Positions 1 to 10,544 of a stretch of 64,000 nucleotides of DNA are shown here, piece by piece. The stretch covers positions 120,192 to 184,191 of the forward strand of contig WTPW01000703.1 of the NCBI GenBank assembly GCA_009809945.1, given 5' to 3'. Source of the stretch: Gigaspora margarita. Lineage: Eukaryota; Glomeromycota; Glomeromycetes; Diversisporales; Gigasporaceae. Position 1 is the stretch's first letter. The number at the start of each line of letters is the position of its first letter. The notes beneath the pieces were generated by a model. That model ran no database searches and had not been told where the DNA came from. It worked only from the letters and a program-made list of their open reading frames with translations. The translations under genes and the position numbers were made by a program.

Positions 1-262
1 ACGCTATGGTGCGGCGCCTTCAACTCATTACACATGATATCAATTTTTATAATAGCGAGTTCGAGCCCACGCTATGGTGCGGCGCCTTCAACTCATTACA
101 CATGATATCAATTTTTATGTAGCGGCGCATTCAACGCCTTACACATGACAATATCAACTTTTATAAGTGTAGCGAGTTTGACCCCACAACGTCAACAAGA
201 ATAGCGAGTTCGGTCGACACTATGGTGCGGCGCATTAACTCGTTACACATGACAACAAGCAG
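1..262. repeat. Degenerate 68-bp minisatellite
   Basis: A unit beginning ACGCTATGGTGCGGCGCC starts at 1 and again at 69, giving a 68-bp period. Diverged or partial units follow from about 121 and 217. The units carry the word 'agcgagtt(c/t)ga' and are GC-richer than the surroundings. The array runs off the left edge of the window, so its full copy number is unknown. Confidence 0.85.
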
Positions 263-1098
263 GGCGCTAGGTGCAATGAATAAAAGTGGGCGGGAGGGAT
301 GGGAGCTGGATTATAATCGGGCATCGAAGAGAACAAGTGACAAGACAAGCGAAGTAAGAAAGCACTGAAATTCACCATTTACTCCCACATGTATTTTTAT
401 AATCTCTGCCGCTATCTATTATCTCTATCGCATGCATATCTATAATCTTCATTGCATACAATCATATGCTATTACCTTTTTCATATAAGCCTCAATTTCA
501 TATAAGCCACGAATCAGGCTATCCTCGAGATAATAACCCTAGCGTGGCTATAGTCAACGCATAGGGTTATTAACTCATAGTTATGATTACATATATTTTG
601 TATTACTGTTTTGGTTTTTATTTTGTTATATGCGACCAATTTGTGTTAGATGAGTCAATCGATAACTTTTTGATTTATGATCAACGTTATCTTTTTTCCT
701 AAATGTGAGATGAATTGTTACACGGGAAATAAGACGTTTTTATTTATTACACTTTATTTGCACTGCACGAACGAACAGACCCTGAATGTAAGTGATGTGC
801 CAAGGTGCCAACTCATGCATTTCGTGATAAAATTTGTGTAAACATAACATAATTACACTTTATTTCGACGTTTTATAAGCTTGGCATCTTAGACTCTTGC
901 GCCTACTTTTGAGAGATTTGTCAATTTCACTTCTACTGCGTCGAATCTTTTACGGCCTAATGAAATGATAATCTATGATCGTCAAATACTCAACGAAAGG
1001 TTGTAACAAAAGCGATAACTGAGGTTTGGTGATCATTTCTATATTCATATACATACCAGTTAGTAAACCTGAAATCGAAAAAACAATTTATATTTATG
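263..1098. other. Intergenic, no gene seen
   Basis: AT-rich sequence with stops in all frames. I see no convincing coding region, RNA gene or paired terminal repeats here. It separates the left-edge minisatellite from the foldback element. Confidence 0.6.
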
Positions 1099-2328
1099 CC
1101 GTAAACAGGCTTTTGTAGCGAATTTTTTGCATAAACTTAGTGCCATTTATAATTACGCACTAAAGAATGAATGAAGACTACCCCGAAATTTATCCTAAAT
1201 TCCACGCAAAAAATGCCGGTACTCATTAAATGACAAATGTTTTTGAGCCAATTTTATCACAAAGTTAACATATTTGTTAGAAAATTTCCTTTTTTATACT
1301 GTAGCTAAAAAATTTCAAAAAAAATAAAATTTCGGCCAAGATTAAGAATTTTGAAGATCATTGGCCTACATTACAGCTGTTTTTTTAAATTATGGGACAC
1401 CTGGTAAAAAATTGGCCGACGGAATATTTGCTCCAAATTTCGGTAATTATTTTTCGTATTTTTCGGTAATAACAGTATAAAAATTATATTATCGAAAAAC
1501 TATACTGTTATTACCGAAAAATACGAAAAATAATTACCGAAATTTGGATGATCATCACAAAAATTCATCACTGTCCTCAAATCAGCTGTAATGAGGCCAC
1601 AAACGTATCAAATTGGCAATACCGACCGGTTAATTTTTTTACCAGATGTCCCAATTATGAAAACAGCTGTAATTTTGCTGATGATCTTCAAAATTTTGGC
1701 CGAAACAAGTTTTTTTATTAATTTTTTAGATACAAAAAAGGAACTTACTTAAGAAATTTCAGAAACATTGTTCTTAACGAGTAGCAGCAATTTCATTAGA
1801 AAGTTCCTTTTCGTATCTAAAAAAAATCTACTTTTCAGCCAAAATTAAGGATTTTGAATATCATCGACAGCTGTTTTGTGGTCGATATTTGCCGATTCGA
1901 TAAGTTTGTGGTCTCGGTAATCACTGCCAAACCAAAACTTATCGAATCATTAAATTCGATCGATCAATTTTTTACACGATGCCCCAGAATTTATGTAATG
2001 TAGGCTGACGATCTTCAAAATTCTTAATTTTGGCTGAAATTTTATTTTTTTGAAATTTTTATACAAAAAAGGAATTTTTTTAAGAAATAGGTTTACTCCA
2101 CAATAAAATTGGCTCAAAAACATTTTTCACTTAATGAGTATAGGCAGTTTCATTAGTAGAATTTTGCGTAATTTTTTGGCTTACTATTTTTTTGCCGTGC
2201 ATTTTTTACGCGGAATTTAGGATAAATTTTCGAGGTGTTCTTGGGGTAATTTTCATTTATTATTTAGTGTGTTATTTTATTAATTTAGTTTATGCAAAAA
2301 AATTCACTGCAAAAAAAACTTGTTTACG
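1099..2328. mobile_element. 1.23-kb foldback (nested palindrome) element
   Basis: The left arm (from GTAAACAG at about 1101) and the right arm (ending TTGTTTACG at 2328) are imperfect reverse complements over several hundred bases. Matching landmarks are 'ttgcataaact', 'tttatcctaaatt', 'tttttgagccaatttta' and 'aattaagaattttgaagatc'. A tighter hairpin sits inside: 1433-1479 pairs almost perfectly with 1500-1546 around a loop of about 20 bases, and a second partial copy of the arm occurs near 1640-1740. No transposase is encoded, so this is a non-autonomous foldback or large MITE. I did not find a clear target-site duplication. Confidence 0.8.
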
Positions 2329-2335
2329 AAATGGT

Positions 2336-2941
2336 TACTATGCCAAGTCGCGGCTGGACCAGCTGGTCCGGCTAAGCCGGCTTGCAGACTAGTTAATCCA
2401 CTACACTTGTAAAAACGAGAAGCAGGAAGCACCGAGCTGGTAGTAGTAATACGAGCAAGGGCGAAGTAGTCTACTACTACGAACCTAGTTGGGAGTAACC
2501 TCGGTTACACAACATAGCCTATACCTAACCAACACATGAGAGTCTCCTTACATGGTAGTTGGCTGCATGCTGTAATCCGAAAGACGTCATAAAGATGGCG
2601 AGGACACATCCCAAGATTCTGGTTGAAGAACAAGTTGAGGATTTATTATGGTAGAACCGTGGACTTCTTTAATATTTGTCGCCTCCTGGTTACCAAACAG
2701 GAAGTAAATCAAGCAACGATCTACGAATGCGGCGGATGATCTCCGAACACCTGTCTGGACCAGTATGAGAGATGCGGCAATGAACATTAGGAGAATGAAG
2801 TACAGTAGGCTCTGAAGCATAAATCCCGATTTGATACCAACGGGGGCCCAAATATGGGTAGAGTTTAACTCGGATAAATTAGCCCTAAGTTTGTTTATAT
2901 GGATATTAGTAATAAAATATATCGAACAATGAGTTCACTCT

Positions 2942-2983
<42 letters not shown>
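2336..2983 (+). mobile_element. Poly(A)-tailed retroposon
   Basis: A GC-richer block of about 600 bp ends in an uninterrupted A tract of about 39 bases (2945-2983), with AATAAA-type signal text (taataaaat) about 30 bases before it. This is the signature of an mRNA- or LINE-derived retrotransposed copy on the + strand. A + strand frame from about 2598 stays open for some 48 codons ending in TGA but has no domain I recognise. The 5' boundary is uncertain and no target-site duplication was found. The opposite-strand frame at 2587-2820 is treated as a shadow. Confidence 0.55.
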
Positions 2984-2984
<1 letters not shown>

Positions 2985-3593
2985 CATTAGCAACAATAAT
3001 AATGTGTATGCAAATACTTTATTGAAGTCGATAATTTAAGAAATATGAATTTTAATATGCATCTAATTGGTGTAATCTCGTAATCTGTTAACCTATAATC
3101 AAGTTACACATTAAAATAAATTATTGACTTTAATAAACAAGAATTCGTATAATCAACCACGGGGAGCATTGAAATATGATAACGTGTGAGTATACACATG
3201 ATAATGCATGTGTGTGCAACTACAATGTTCTACTATAGCGAGACATATATAGTTTTCAGAAAATATAATAATAAAGTATATTGTTAGTATGATTAAGTAG
3301 TGGGCGTATAAGTTATATTGATATATGGGTAATTTATTGAGTAAAGTTTATACAAGTTATTAAGTTGTATATAGTTTGTTATTCTTATATTATTAATCAA
3401 CGTATATTTATATAGATGTATAATAAAAGGTATGTTTTTAGTTACTATATATATATAGTATAAATTGGTTACGGTTCATATGTGAAGATATAAATAGATA
3501 TGTTAAAAATTGGGAGATTATAATAAAATAAAAACATTTAAAGAATGCTTTGTATGCCATTGTTGTGTATTATTTGTAGACGTTTATATTCGT
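2984..3593. other. Intergenic, no gene seen
   Basis: Strongly AT-rich DNA between the poly(A) retroposon and the helicase relic. It contains only simple TA-rich runs (for example near 3440-3470). Confidence 0.6.
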
Positions 3594-4146
3594 TTAAAGT
3601 GGCTCTGGGCATTTTATTTGATTTTTGTCAAAGTTTAGAATGTGGAGATTTTCCCATGAGGTTACTCTACTCATTGCTACATATGCTTGTCCCTCTGCAA
3701 ATATATTTTCATCGATACTTGTTGTAACATGCGGTAGAATTAGTCCTTGTACTTAATGTACAGTAAGTGCAAAGGCATTCTGAAGCGGAAATTGTTGTCA
3801 GGAAGCTGATATGCCATTTATTTCAAAAATGAGCAGTTTCTTTTTGGACTATAAATTTATTTATGCCTGTAAAGGTTGGGAAAGTTACTTTTACATTATT
3901 AGTATCGATAATTTTTGTTACAACTCCAATTGATCCGTTGCTAGTGTTTTCATCAAATAATTTGTTATTCAAGAACATTGCTCGCGCACCTTCTTGTAAG
4001 TGCACAGATTTAGGTAGATTCGTGGAGTATTTGAATTGATAAATTGAATGGGATTCATCCAACGTTTCGAAGTTAAGAATATCTCTGGACATAGAGGCAA
4101 TAGGATCATTGCGAGTTTTATCAAATGGTAACAAGTCATGAAACAA
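3594..4146 (-). pseudogene. PIF1-like helicase C-terminal relic (Helitron type)
   Basis: Reading the minus strand from 4146, the product matches the C-terminal part of PIF1-family 5'-3' DNA helicases, the helicase class of Helitron transposons. A stretch of about 107 residues contains GARAMFLNN and NGSIGVVT. After a one-base slip in a T run near 3823-3828 come FPLQNAFALTVH, VQGL and GQAYVAMSR, which are the late helicase motifs. Two in-frame stops remain (TGA before QQFPLQ, TAA after TVH), and the frame ends at 3594. The Walker A half, Rep domain and Helitron ends are missing. Fungal genomes of this type carry many such copies, so this is a truncated dead copy rather than host PIF1. The call rests on motif recognition. 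Confidence 0.8.
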
Positions 4147-4553
4147 AAGGGGAAGACATTTTTTTTATGTATCAAAATAAAAGCAATTTTATTTAATTAT
4201 ATATTTTTAACAGAGAATTTTTTTAGAGAAAAAAGATAACGCAAAGAAAAGAACAGAATAGTATTTATAATAACACAAGAGGTTATAAATCGGAACATAC
4301 TGATAAACACCAATAATTGATCATATCAAACATTCACGAACACGCCGTGAGGATAATTAACATAAAAAAATAATAAATAAAATAATATCGATAATCAAAA
4401 GATCAAAACAAAATACAGATAAGATTTTCATTCAAAACATCATAATAAACAATGTTTACGAAAGCTTATTGTACGGGTCTTATGTGACAACCCGTGCTTT
4501 TTTCATTTACTTATTGGCACGGGATTGTTACGTCAGACACCGTGCAATAAGAT
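4147..4553. other. Intergenic, no gene seen
   Basis: AT-rich sequence upstream (minus-strand sense) of the helicase relic. I could not extend the helicase frame into it. A second copy of the 'acgggt' hairpin motif begins near 4474. Confidence 0.5.
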
Positions 4554-4678
4554 AGTTATTGTATGGGTATGTGGAATAACCCGTTACACACACGGGTTCA
4601 TATTTAAATCCCGTGCCTTCGGCACGGAATATGAACCCGTGTGTAACTGGGTTATTCACTACAACCCATACAATAACT
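4554..4678. repeat. Near-perfect 125-bp hairpin
   Basis: The arms AGTTATTGTATGGGT (4554 on) and ACCCATACAATAACT (ending 4678) pair through 'aacccgt..ac.cacgggttcata' to a four-base cap near 4614-4617, flanked by CCCGTGC / GGCACGG. It is probably the core of a small foldback element. Related 'acgggt' words lie on both sides (4474-4530 and 4700-4735). Confidence 0.85.
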
Positions 4679-4739
4679 ATAATAAATCGAACGATTATCA
4701 CCAAACCCGGCAGTCATATCACAGATGGGTCTTATAATA

Positions 4740-5091
4740 GAGCACATATTAAGAAGAAACCAAATAAATAAAATAAAACAATATATTTAGGTGTAACGAT
4801 TTTTCAGTTAATACAATGCTCTCATTGTAATCAAATAAGATCAAAAAAAAAAAAGAGTAAGAAAATAAATAAGAAGCATAATCGATAAAAAAGTCAAAGT
4901 CATGTTTCAACTCGTTTGAATCTTTGAATAGATCGAATGATGAGCACTTATTCAAAATAAACTGCATATAATCGACAATTCCTAAGCCAGATCGACTAAA
5001 CATCAAAAGAAACGATCATATGATCAGTTTGATATAAATAAGAATGTTATCCAGAGCGAAATAAAATGGAGCGGTATACGCATACGTGAGC
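4740..5091. other. Intergenic, no supported gene
   Basis: A minus-strand frame (4749-5006, 85 codons) is hydrophobic, but it matches nothing I recognise, lacks splice context and sits next to a simple repeat. I do not call it a gene. Confidence 0.4.
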
Positions 5092-5311
5092 AGCGTTGAT
5101 CAACAATGAGCAGCAAGCAACACGTAGCAACGAGCAACGCTTAGCAATGAGCAGCATTGAAAAACAAGCCATATGTAGTAATGAGAAGCAATGAGTAGCA
5201 ATGCATAGCAATGAGTATCAATGAGCAACAATGAGTAGCAAAAGGTAGCAAAGAGCAGCAATGCGTAGCAACGAGCAGCAATGAGCAGCAATGCATAGCA
5301 ACGAGCAGCAT
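5092..5311. repeat. Short-period array (AGCAATGAG / AGCAACGAG type)
   Basis: About 220 bp of a degenerate 9-10 bp word, variants of 'gagcagcaatgagtagcaa'. The repeat keeps several minus-strand frames open and produces artefactual Leu/Cys/His-rich peptides of 61-109 codons. Those frames are products of the repeat, not genes. Confidence 0.85.
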
Positions 5312-5489
5312 ATAGGTACGTAAATTAAAACACCCATACAAAACGACATGGTTCCCGTGTAACTTAGAAGTACTATTAAGGATAAAAAAAAAAGGATACT
5401 CATCGAAAATCAATACCACGAATAACGAAATACAACCGAAAACACAAAAAAATATGTGATACAAAATCAACGTCGTCCCGTAATTGTGT

Positions 5490-5520
5490 TAAATAATTAA
5501 TAATAATAATAATAATAATA
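5490..5520. repeat. (AAT)n microsatellite
   Basis: A run of about eight AAT trinucleotides, within the 600 bp upstream region of gene A. Confidence 0.8.
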
Positions 5521-6049
5521 TTTTTGTCTCTATAATGTGTAATTGTGGCGTTTAGATTTCTTGCGCCGTAGGTCATATATTGAATTAACTCCGCTTTAAC
5601 CGACCCCCAAATTTGTACTGACTATTGTTTACTTAAATTTTAAAAGGCGGAACTACAATTTATATAAATATATTTTTAGACATTTCGACTATTTGCCGTC
5701 CTGTGCAGGGGTATTTTGGTCAATTCGAATTAGAAATCTTATTTTAGCCATATGCAGTACATGCATCATTGCGATAAATACAATTTATCTAATTCGGTAA
5801 TAATTTTAGATTACTATTAATATTAGAATGCGCTACCGCTATTACTAAAAAGGTTAACAATGCATATCAGTATAATGTATGTACATACGTACTAAATTAC
5901 TAAATTTACTGCAACATTCAAAACTTGAGTAATAATTGATATTTACCAATCAAAAAATCGCTTCAAAGCCCCGATTTGCAGTGAAAGAACTCGAAAAACT
6001 GGTTTCTTGCTGAATTTATCTAAATTAGAATTTCTACTCGAATACAGTT

Positions 6050-6057
6050 TATAAATA
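6050..6057 (+). promoter_or_regulatory. Candidate TATA box of gene A
   Basis: TATAAATA lies 65 bases before the predicted start codon of gene A. A similar TATATAAAT stands about 100 bases before the start of paralogue gene B. In DNA this AT-rich such a match alone is weak; the parallel placement in both paralogues is the only extra support. Confidence 0.35.
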
Positions 6058-6121
6058 GCGTTGGTCTTAATGTTTGTTAAAAAAAGTATATTGATTTAAA
6101 TGAATTTCCTTTAATAAAAAA

Positions 6122-7929
6122 ATGTTTACGCACTTGTGTACGAGTCCGCATAAAACTGAATCACCATTAGTTACATTGATTCGACGTATTTTCATTCTCG
6201 TATTTATAACGTCAATATTGACATGTTTCTTGATATTGGTTGTCGATATTCGAAGTGATTTGCCCAGTCTTAAGAGTACTCAAGAATACAAAAATTATAT
6301 ACCCGCACCAAGTAAGAAAAACTTTTTTAATTAGAAAAAAAAAACAAATGACTTATCGGAATTTTCTAATACCAATACCACTATCAACGCAGACATTTAT
6401 TTTGGATTTGCTAGAGGTTTTATCATCGCATGTGCTCACATTAATGGTAGGAAGCTTTTTACTTACTTTTGTGATTAATTAATTCATCATTATTTCTCTA
6501 TTCCATAGTACATTATTTTTATATAAAATAATGTATTATTGAATTTAGCTTGTATACTGTATATTTATCTGACTCAAAATGTTTCATAGGGACTATTCGG
6601 ACTTCTTGCAATAATGCTATGATACAACCTACATTTAATGCCACTATTCAAGCATATAATGGATCGTATGTATCAGATGTCCAAATGAACAAAGACTTTG
6701 TTTTAAGGTTTGATCTTTATTCTACCGAGAATGCAAGTGGTCTCTCTCTGCCCGTGTATATGAGTATCATGGATCCAGGTATGCTTTTTAATAAAATAGA
6801 TTATTAAACCTATCTTTAATATGAATAATATACGAATAATATGAGAACAAATAAATTAGGATATGGACCAAATATCGTTCAATATCATTCTAGTATATTC
6901 CCTTATAACGAACCATTTGCCCAATTAATTGAGGTGAAAAATATACATTTTTTATCACAAAATAGTGTAAGTATGCTTGGAATCATTATAATTTGTGGGC
7001 TGTTAAAAAAATACCTAGTATTAAATAATAACTTTAACAAATCAAAGAATTATATTGTCAGATTCACCCGAAAAATTAGAAATATATTAGCTCCAAATGA
7101 TTTTGGATCATATATTGGTATTAATCGACATAATTATCTGATACCTTATGTTGAATCAAATATAGGTAGGATTTATTTTAACCTTTTTAAAATTACGAGT
7201 AGATTTGAATACTAATGCTGATTAAAAAAAATATAGAGTATCTCCTCTATAGAAATAATACGAATGGGATTAATTGGATTGCAGCAGTGTCTATTACGCC
7301 GGCGTCTACTTACGTAGAAAATGAAACTGAACAAAGGTAAAATAAATCATGAACTCAGCTTGTTAGTATACTATCAGAATTTTGGTTTTAAAATATCCGG
7401 TGCATAATTTTAAAAATAATAATAGGAACAGAACCGTAAGTTTTAAGCTTTACTATGTTTCGCATTAGCTTTTCTGAAATGCTTTGGTTGTGATTGTTAT
7501 TTAAATAAATAGGTTATATCTTTGCTGGGAAGTATTTCTGGTATTTATGCCGCCATAGCTGCTTTTTATATATTTTTATTTGGTAATTCATTTTTTTGAG
7601 TTAAACTATTTGTTTTTTTTTTTCTAGTCAAATAACTTTATTTCATTTCATTTATTTCATTTTATTTATTTATTTATTTATTTTTATATGTTTTAGGACC
7701 TGGAATATTCAGTCCATGGGGCTATGTACAAAAAAGTCTCATATCTAAAGAAGTTCTAACATATACGGCAGATACGCCGGCAGATACGTTAGAAGGCTTA
7801 GAAAAGCTTAGCCTTGAAGAAAGGGTTCGGCGTTTAGAAGCACTTGACTTGTTTCTTTATGATCATGTAATTGGCGTTCCTTTTGATAGAGATATGAAAA
7901 GCCAAAAACAAGATGATTACAAATTATAG
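6122..7929 (+). CDS. Gene A: two-span membrane protein of a fungal paralogue family, nine exons
   Basis: Exons: 6122-6311, 6393-6446, 6590-6778, 6860-6966, 7048-7165, 7237-7336, 7426-7435, 7513-7582, 7697-7929. The sum is 1071 nt, or 356 aa plus TAG. All introns are GT-AG and 71-143 bp long. Residues 23-42 form an N-terminal membrane span. The first exon ends after Pro-Ala-Pro. A globular middle follows, with the exon 6 segment SITPASTYVENETEQR. Exon 7 is a 10-nt microexon encoding RNRT with its neighbours. Residues 257-280 are a Gly-rich second span, followed directly by SPWGYVQ and an acidic, Leu-rich possible coiled coil (about 305-335). From memory, proteins with this design (Pro-x-Pro, EQR, Gly-rich span, PWGxxQ) form a large uncharacterised family in Glomeromycotina. 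Function is unknown; a surface or endomembrane role is inference. Gene B is a paralogue with five matching introns. The acceptor of exon 4 (attag) is the least certain splice. Confidence 0.82.
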
Positions 7930-8023
7930 TCGAAAGCTCATAAACTTGATCTTAAACATGGAAAAAATGTAAAGTCTGGAAAGTGTGATAAGAGTAAGAC
8001 ATCATTGTGTAGATCCTTTTCCT

Positions 8024-8029
8024 AATAAA
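8024..8029 (+). terminator. Candidate polyadenylation signal of gene A
   Basis: AATAAA about 95 bases after the gene A stop codon. It is the first canonical hexamer downstream of that stop and is plausible for 3' end formation. Confidence 0.4.
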
Positions 8030-8132
8030 ATTACAAAAGCAATTTACTGGGTTATTGGTAGAAGAAATATTGGGATAAATAACAAATTATTAATTTTAGC
8101 AGTCATGTAAAAGTAGGTGATTAATGTTCCAA

Positions 8133-8245
8133 ATTAGTTGACAACTTTCCAACTAATCGATTTAAACAACTAATCGATTTATCATCAACTGGTTCGATTA
8201 CGATTAATCGTTAGCTATCGACTAGTTGTCAACCAACTATGAATT
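8133..8245. repeat. Small inverted-repeat element
   Basis: AGTTGACAACTTT near 8136 and AGTTGTCAACC near 8222 face each other around several ATCGATT words. It looks like a MITE remnant of about 100 bp. No target duplication could be assigned. Confidence 0.4.
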
Positions 8246-8757
8246 ATATTAATCAACTAAATAATTATTGATATCCATTTCTATATATGTGCTCGACGAT
8301 ACATTAATATAAATGCATCATTTTGTTCAATTTCTAACGTTTTAGTTAAAACTGCAAGTGATTCATTACACTATCTTATTACACAATAAACATTTCCACG
8401 ATATTTCAATGCAAATGCATTATCTAGTTCGATTTCTGATTTATTTAAATCTTTAAATGATTATTATATCTGCCCATGCAATTTAAGATTACATTATGGC
8501 TTTAACTTTAAAAACTACATTTGGTCATTATTCTGTTTCAACTGTTCTGCATACAACTTTAGATATATCGATAAAAAATAATTCAATCTTTACTGTAAAT
8601 TGCTATATTTCATATACTTAAATTACATATAACATATTTCTAAGATTTATAGAATCGAGTTCCGATAAGTTATAAAGTTAAACCCTAGTTTTTTTTTGAA
8701 GCACACAAAATTTTACGCGGGCATATGGCAGTCGTCAATAGAAATAAGGCAGATTGA
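8246..8757. other. Intergenic, no gene seen
   Basis: AT-rich sequence with no coding or repeat structure that I can support, between gene A's 3' flank and a foldback. Confidence 0.55.
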
Positions 8758-8949
8758 CATTTGAAAAAAAATCAATGCCTTAATTTTCATACTCATATCT
8801 CGATGGATTTTGAGGTTATTTTGATGATTTAATATTCAAAAGAATGCTCAGATCGTCAGCTTTCTTTTGACTATTAAATCATCAAGGTAAATTCAAAATT
8901 CATCGAGATATGAGCTGTGAAATTTGAGGGATTAATTTTTTTTCAAATG
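8758..8949. repeat. Foldback with arms of about 85 bp
   Basis: CATTTGAAAAAAAATCAAT (8758) pairs with the reverse complement ending in TTTTTTTTCAAATG (8949). The pairing continues through 'tcatatctcgatgg' / 'tcatcgagatatga' and 'gatgatttaat' / 'attaaatcatc'. The loop is about 25 bases. Weaker pairing (acacaaaat / cttgtgt) extends the structure to roughly 8690-9010. Confidence 0.75.
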
Positions 8950-9776
8950 TAGATGTGCTTGACGGCAGCCAATTTGTTGTCGATCTTGTGTAACACTACA
9001 TTTTTTCGAGGGTATATAATAAAGTAGTACGGTACGGAAACGCAATTAGGATGGACGTGTAGAAATCAAGATTGTACATACGGTTTGTAAAGAAAAGCTT
9101 CATCAAGCCCATGTTACTTTTACTAATTACCCCATGAAAAAAGGACAATACTCGCGCTCACCCTAACTATTAAAAATGGTTACTTATAAAAATTGAATTT
9201 ACAAGTCTATATTGGCCGTATGACCTATCAAAATTTAGAATAATTTTCGTATGTCCGTCCGAATTTGTACTAGCATACAGTACTACTGAATACCTGGTTG
9301 TCGCTATTTATATAACTTAAAAATCACAAATTCGTAAATAACTTGCGTTATATCTTAAATATTAAAATTTTGACATAAGAGTTCAAAGTACTAGTTATAA
9401 CACATTGATTAACATATTTACCTTTTCAAAATTCTGAATATTCGCTGAGGAGAAGAAAAATATAAAAATTTCGATTATGTCGGGTGCCATACTAATAAAC
9501 CAATAAGATATATTTACATACGCACTATTTAATTGGTACAAATTCCACTTAATTAAAATAGTAGATTCGAACAATACATAATTAATTAGCCAATTACATT
9601 ATTTAAATCTTTATTATATTAATCTAATAAAGGACTGCAAATAATTTGATTTAATTAGTCGATCAAAAGCCCAACATATACATATCAAAAGAGGCGACAA
9701 TGGCCCTGCTTACTGTATTCCTTATTAATAAGACCTAGTCACAAGTAACAATACAAATTATATTGATGTCTTACTA
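8950..9776. other. Intergenic, no gene seen
   Basis: AT-rich sequence without a supported gene or RNA, ending at the TIR of the 9777 element. Confidence 0.55.
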
Positions 9777-9900
9777 TCCCTTAAACCGTTTCTTGTACAA
9801 ATTTGTACTGAAATTTTTTAAAAAATTTTATTTTAAATTAATATTCTAAATATTAATTTTAGCCATATACTTTCTACCGGTAAGTATAATGTTAAAGTAG

Positions 9901-9920
9901 GGTTAGGTTAGGGTTAGGGT
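9901..9920 (+). repeat. Interstitial TTAGGG-like tract
   Basis: Three consecutive TTAGG(G) units inside the 9777 element. This is the usual fungal telomere motif, but here it is internal and short. Confidence 0.6.
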
Positions 9921-10069
9921 CAAAATTCATACAGAATTGCGAGAGGATCATTTTTTGTTAGAAGTGCAATAGGTATTATCTTAGTAAAATTTTGAGTTAT
10001 AAATAAAGCAGTGACAAATAAGCATGTCACAGGGGATGACAAATAGATTTCTCCATAAATATATATTAA

Positions 10070-10170
10070 GGCCACGCAAAGTTAATTTTTCGTTTTGCAT
10101 AACCTGGTGTTTCAAAATTCTGGTAGGCAGGTCAGATTTTTTTTTTTTTTTAAATTAACTTTACGTGGTC
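10070..10170. mobile_element. Harbinger-like MITE 1 (101 bp)
   Basis: TIRs GGCCACGCAAAGTTAATTTT (10070) and the facing end ACTTTACGTGGTC (ending 10170), with a 3-bp target duplication TAA on both sides (10067-10069, 10171-10173). The TWA target and the G-rich TIR start point to the PIF/Harbinger superfamily. It is non-coding. Confidence 0.75.
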
Positions 10171-10195
10171 TAAATTGACTCATGCTCACTTCTAA

Positions 10196-10434
10196 GGTCA
10201 CGCAAAGTTAATTCTTCGGTTTGCATAACATGGAATCAGAAAATTTTGTCTTTTTTTTATCGTGCCTACCGGGTAATTATGGAAAATTAAGGTCATCATC
10301 GAGTGCCACCGGAGAAAAAAATTAAATGGCAAAAATGGAATAATTGGCACAATAGGAATTTAAAAAAAAAAAATTTTTTTTTGAAAAATTGGGTCAGCGG
10401 GTTATGCAAAATGAAAAATTAACTTTGCGTGGCC
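10196..10434. mobile_element. Harbinger-like MITE 2 (239 bp)
   Basis: Same family as the neighbour at 10070: GGTCACGCAAAGTTAATTC at the left, ATTAACTTTGCGTGGCC at the right, TAA duplicated at 10193-10195 and 10435-10437. Two independent insertions 25 bp apart suggest a preferred TAA-containing target. A related element with diverged ends is at 56122-56993, and a one-ended remnant lies near 12248. Confidence 0.8.
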
Positions 10435-10544
10435 TAAGATATATTTTAATAACTTTTTTAAGAAAATTTTTTAAATTTATTAAAAAATTTAAGAGTAATA
10501 AGATTTTGAAGTTTTCATTTTGAATTTTTTATTATAAAATTTTT

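Noticed and set aside
1..262. CRISPR-like array at the left edge
   Set aside because: Units are directly adjacent with no unique spacers, units diverge strongly, and the genome is eukaryotic.
2587..2820. 77-codon minus-strand frame with a hydrophobic start
   Set aside because: The A tail and polyadenylation signal show the element is transcribed from the plus strand, so this frame is antisense.
3594..4146. Host PIF1 helicase gene
   Set aside because: Only the last third of the helicase is present, with two stops and a frameshift. A Helitron-type fragment is the simpler reading, though no Helitron ends were located.
4749..5006. 85-codon hydrophobic minus-strand frame
   Set aside because: No recognisable family, no splice or promoter context, and next to a simple repeat. 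An AT-rich sequence read as Phe/Leu/Tyr/Ile easily mimics a membrane protein.
5100..5470. Overlapping minus-strand frames (61-109 codons) rich in Leu, Cys and His
   Set aside because: They lie on a degenerate 9-10 bp repeat that has no stops in several frames. Composition follows the repeat and there is no start context or domain.
9901..9920. True telomere or chromosome end
   Set aside because: Only three units, inside a TIR element and with normal sequence on both sides. The tracts at 44806 and 63210 are likewise short and imperfect.
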